Of a stretch of DNA of 7,149 nucleotides, positions 6,061-7,149 are shown in pieces; positions within the stretch are counted from its first letter, which is position 1, and the number at the start of each line of letters is the position of its first letter. Source of the DNA: an uncultured Ardenticatenia bacterium (GTDB lineage Bacteria; Chloroflexota; Anaerolineae; Promineifilales; Promineifilaceae). The position numbers were made by a program, and so were the translations under genes. Location: assembly GCA_937858165.1 (NCBI GenBank), contig CALLZA010000734.1, forward strand, positions 1 through 7,149. The letters are read 5' to 3'. Under the pieces are notes generated by a model. That model saw only the letters and a list, made by a program, of their open reading frames with translations. It was not told the origin of the DNA and ran no database searches.

Positions 6061-6273
6061 CTAGACGCCCTGCTGCTGCTCTTTCTGCGACTTGCGTGTG
6101 CGACGCGCCGCCTTCTTCTTGGCGATGCGGGTCAGCTCGCTCTTGGACACGAACCAGCGCTTGCGGCGCACGTCGGTCAGCACGCGGCTCTTGACCACCT
6201 CGCGGCTGAAGCGGCGGAGCAGTTGCTCACCCGACTCGTCGGATCGAAGTGTTACCTTAGGCAGAGTATTCAC
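6061..6273 (-). CDS. rpsU: Small ribosomal subunit protein bS21
   Basis: A 70-residue, strongly basic protein of the 30S subunit. bS21 sits near the mRNA exit platform and the anti-Shine-Dalgarno helix and helps initiation. The family core is plain: DESGEQLLRRFSREVVKSRVLTDVRRKRWFVSKSE (12-46), then a basic tail TRIAKKKAARRTRKSQKEQQQGV. There is no in-frame ATG near the N-terminus. The reading given starts at GTG 6271-6273, but a strong Shine-Dalgarno overlaps that codon and sits at the ideal distance from an in-frame CTG three codons later (6262-6264). The true N-terminus is therefore uncertain by three residues. The gene is monocistronic, with its own strong promoter and terminator. Confidence 0.92.
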   Translation of the reverse strand: MNTLPKVTLRSDESGEQLLRRFSREVVKSRVLTDVRRKRWFVSKSELTRIAKKKAARRTRKSQKEQQQGV

Positions 6274-6279
6274 CCCCTT
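6270..6279 (-). promoter_or_regulatory. Strong Shine-Dalgarno overlapping the annotated rpsU start
   Basis: On the minus strand AAGGGGGTGA matches nine of ten bases of the full anti-Shine-Dalgarno complement AAGGAGGTGA. Its GTG is the only standard start codon for rpsU. The G-run is eight bases before the in-frame CTG at 6262-6264, so the site suits a CTG start better than the GTG it contains. Confidence 0.55.
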
Positions 6280-6305
6280 CGTCTTGTAGAGTTACCATCC
6301 CACCG

Positions 6306-6334
6306 ATAATACCACGTCGGCCGTGGCGTGGCAA
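6306..6334 (-). promoter_or_regulatory. Strong sigma-70-type promoter for rpsU
   Basis: On the minus strand the -35 box TTGCCA (6329-6334, five of six matches) is followed by a 17-base spacer and the -10 box TATTAT (6306-6311, five of six matches). An extended -10 TGG precedes it at 6312-6314. Transcription would begin near 6299, giving a leader of about 25 bases to the GTG. It is the best promoter in the window, as expected for a ribosomal protein gene. Confidence 0.8.
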
Positions 6335-6350
6335 CCTGAGTAAGCGCTCG

Positions 6351-6417
6351 GGCCAGGAAGCTAAGTACGCCAAGAGTGGTCTTCTTGGCGCTCTTGGCGT
6401 ACTTCGCGTCCTTGGCC
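6351..6417. repeat. Long hairpin built of 9-bp CTTGGCG units
   Basis: Bases 6351-6376 pair with 6391-6417: 24 matches, two mismatches and one bulged base, around a 14-base loop. The first 14 pairs next to the loop are perfect. The right part reads as four consecutive 9-mers on the plus strand: TTCTTGGCG (6382), CTCTTGGCG (6391), TACTTCGCG (6400) and TCCTTGGCC (6409). The element lies between the divergent rpsU and small-ORF promoters and carries no reading frame. It lacks a T-tract. Confidence 0.8.
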
Positions 6418-6455
6418 TGAGGTCTTCTTCCGATGAGCAATGACCCTATTTGAGG

Positions 6456-6483
6456 TTGTGCAGCGCGCGCGCCGGGCTATAAT
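6456..6483 (+). promoter_or_regulatory. Promoter for the small membrane protein and carboxypeptidase unit
   Basis: A perfect -10 box TATAAT lies at 6478-6483, preceded by a GC-alternating stretch. The best -35 is TTGTGC at 6456-6461 (three of six matches) with a 16-base spacer. Transcription would start near 6490, giving a leader of about 45 bases. That leader begins with a short stem, TGACC (6489-6493) with GGTCA (6500-6504), which may stabilise the 5' end or be chance. Confidence 0.6.
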
Positions 6484-6534
6484 CCAGTTGACCGCCTTTG
6501 GTCACCTGACACTCACACTCGGAGGCACAAACCC

Positions 6535-6633
6535 ATGGATCCCGTCGGCATCGTCATCTTTGCCATCTTTGCCCTGCTGGTCATAGCCGCCATCGTCCTA
6601 CCCAAGCTGCAGCGCAACCGCGCGCGGCGTTAG
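6535..6633 (+). CDS. 32-residue single-pass membrane microprotein, unknown function
   Basis: The reading frame is MDPVGIVIFAIFALLVIAAI followed by VLPKLQRNRARR and TAG. Residues about 3-22 are one continuous hydrophobic helix. The last ten residues carry five basic side chains and no acidic one, so by the positive-inside rule the protein is probably anchored with its C-terminus in the cytoplasm. GGAGG (6521-6525) lies nine bases before the ATG, and a TATAAT box lies about 50 bp upstream, so it is probably a real gene despite its size. It is the first gene of a rightward unit, and the next start codon follows seven bases after its stop. It could be a small partner of that secreted peptidase-like protein, or a membrane microprotein with no link to it. 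I recognise no family. Confidence 0.6.
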   Translation: MDPVGIVIFAIFALLVIAAIVLPKLQRNRARR

Positions 6634-6640
6634 GGTGGGC

Positions 6641-7023
6641 ATGGATAGAACAAACGCTCCCCATATCCACATCCCTCCGCGCCGTGTGGCCTGGCTGCTG
6701 GCGCTCTTCACTCTCACTCTCGTAACCCATCTGACCGCCCGTCCGGCTGCACCCAACGCCTGGGGTGGCCGGACGAGCGTCGTCGCCCGCGTCTACTACG
6801 ACCACCCGCGTGACATCGCCCGCCTCAGCAGCTACGACGTTTGGGAGTACCACAACGTCACTGACGGCTACGTGCTGGCCGCGCTCAACGGGCCAGAGTA
6901 CGAAACGCTGCTGGACGATGGCTGGCGTGTTGCCGTCGATGAGGCGGCCACAGCCCAACTGGCCTCGCCTGCCGCCGGGGAGCTTTTCGCCGGCGACTAT
7001 CGCACCGTCGATGAGCTTTACGC
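6641..7023 (+). CDS. Secreted protein, probable N-terminal part of an M14 zinc carboxypeptidase, 3' end cut by adapter
   Basis: A 127-codon 5' fragment. Residues about 16-34 form a hydrophobic core after basic residues (PRRVAWLLALFTLTLVTHLTA), consistent with a signal peptide and possible cleavage near ARPAAPNA. The next region, SVVARVYYDHPRDIARLSSYDVWEY then GYVLAALNGPEYETLLDDGW and RVAVDEA, resembles the propeptide-like domain found before the catalytic domain of bacterial M14 carboxypeptidases. The closing FAGDYRTVDELYA is like the segment that begins their mature domain. The zinc ligands and catalytic Glu would lie beyond the cut, so the assignment rests on resemblance alone. ATG 6641 is preferred over the GTG at 6635 because AGGG (6632-6635) lies five bases before it. 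Residues after the final Ala in a naive translation (LLYTSPSPRD) are adapter. Confidence 0.6.
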
Positions 7024-7089
7024 CTGTCTCTTATACACATCTCCGAGCCCACGAGACCGTACTAGATCTCGTATGCCGTCTTCTGCTTG
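7024..7089 (+). other. Illumina Nextera Read 2 transposase / i7 / P7 adapter
   Basis: Recognised directly. The mosaic end CTGTCTCTTATACACATCT is at 7024-7042, the Read 2 tail CCGAGCCCACGAGAC at 7043-7057, the 8-base i7 index CGTACTAG at 7058-7065 and the P7 flow-cell sequence at 7066-7089. Every base matches the standard. Genomic sequence ends at about 7023. Translations through it give false peptides such as LLYTSPSPRDRTRSRMPSSA and SYTHLRAHETVLDLV. Confidence 0.98.
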
Positions 7090-7149
7090 AAAAAACAAAC
7101 AAAAGACTGACACAAACCAAGCTCCAATTATAACATGTACTAACCACAA
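7090..7149. other. Read-off-the-end noise outside the P7 adapter
   Basis: Sixty bases follow the end of P7, starting with a run of A and staying A/C-rich. This pattern is expected when base calling continues past the end of a short library molecule. It differs sharply from the GC-rich genome and carries no supportable feature. Confidence 0.85.

Noticed and set aside
6635..6640. GTG 6635 as the start of the carboxypeptidase-like gene
   Set aside because: No Shine-Dalgarno lies before it, while AGGG is well placed for the ATG at 6641.
7090..7149. AT-rich island or foreign DNA at the right end
   Set aside because: It begins exactly where the P7 adapter ends, so it is sequencing noise rather than horizontally acquired DNA.

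Overview
This window is a GC-rich bacterial contig whose two ends are Illumina Nextera library adapters, not genome. Bases 25-94 are P5 flow-cell sequence, an 8-base i5 index, the Read 1 tail and the Tn5 mosaic end. Bases 7024-7089 are the mosaic end, the Read 2 tail, an 8-base i7 index and the P7 sequence. The A/C-rich stretches outside them (1-24, read on the other strand, and 7090-7149) look like base calls made after the polymerase ran off the adapter. Only 95-7023 should be treated as genomic, and the genes touching both ends are cut there. Gene content, codon bias and the bS21 sequence suggest an environmental bacterium, possibly Chloroflexota (Anaerolineae-like). That placement is from memory of similar proteins and is not secure.

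Layout of the genomic part. A leftward operon (3767 down to 95) encodes acetyl-CoA synthetase followed by an S9-family serine peptidase; the acs stop codon abuts the peptidase ATG. Diverging from it across a 109-bp gap is a rightward GH4-family glycosidase (3877-5262). The two promoters in that gap share one overlapping, nearly palindromic -10 box. Convergent with the glycosidase is a leftward two-pass membrane protein carrying a double zinc ribbon (5345-5851), which appears to be transcribed as a leaderless mRNA. Next is a self-contained leftward unit for ribosomal protein bS21: promoter, gene and rho-independent terminator (6334 down to 5992). A rightward unit begins near 6456 with a promoter, a 32-residue single-pass membrane protein (6535-6633) and, 7 bp later, the start of a secreted protein that looks like the N-terminal region of an M14 zinc carboxypeptidase, cut by the right adapter.

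The genes do not form one pathway. They look like ordinary housekeeping and heterotrophic functions: acetate activation, peptide and glycoside breakdown, translation. The most distinctive non-coding feature is that three intergenic spaces (around 5263-5384, 5881-5974 and 6351-6417) each hold a different short-period (about 9-10 bp) degenerate repeat arranged as a long inverted repeat. One of them runs into the 3' end of the zinc-ribbon gene. No CRISPR array, tRNA, rRNA, transposase or phage gene is visible, and I found no convincing new defence or biosynthetic system.
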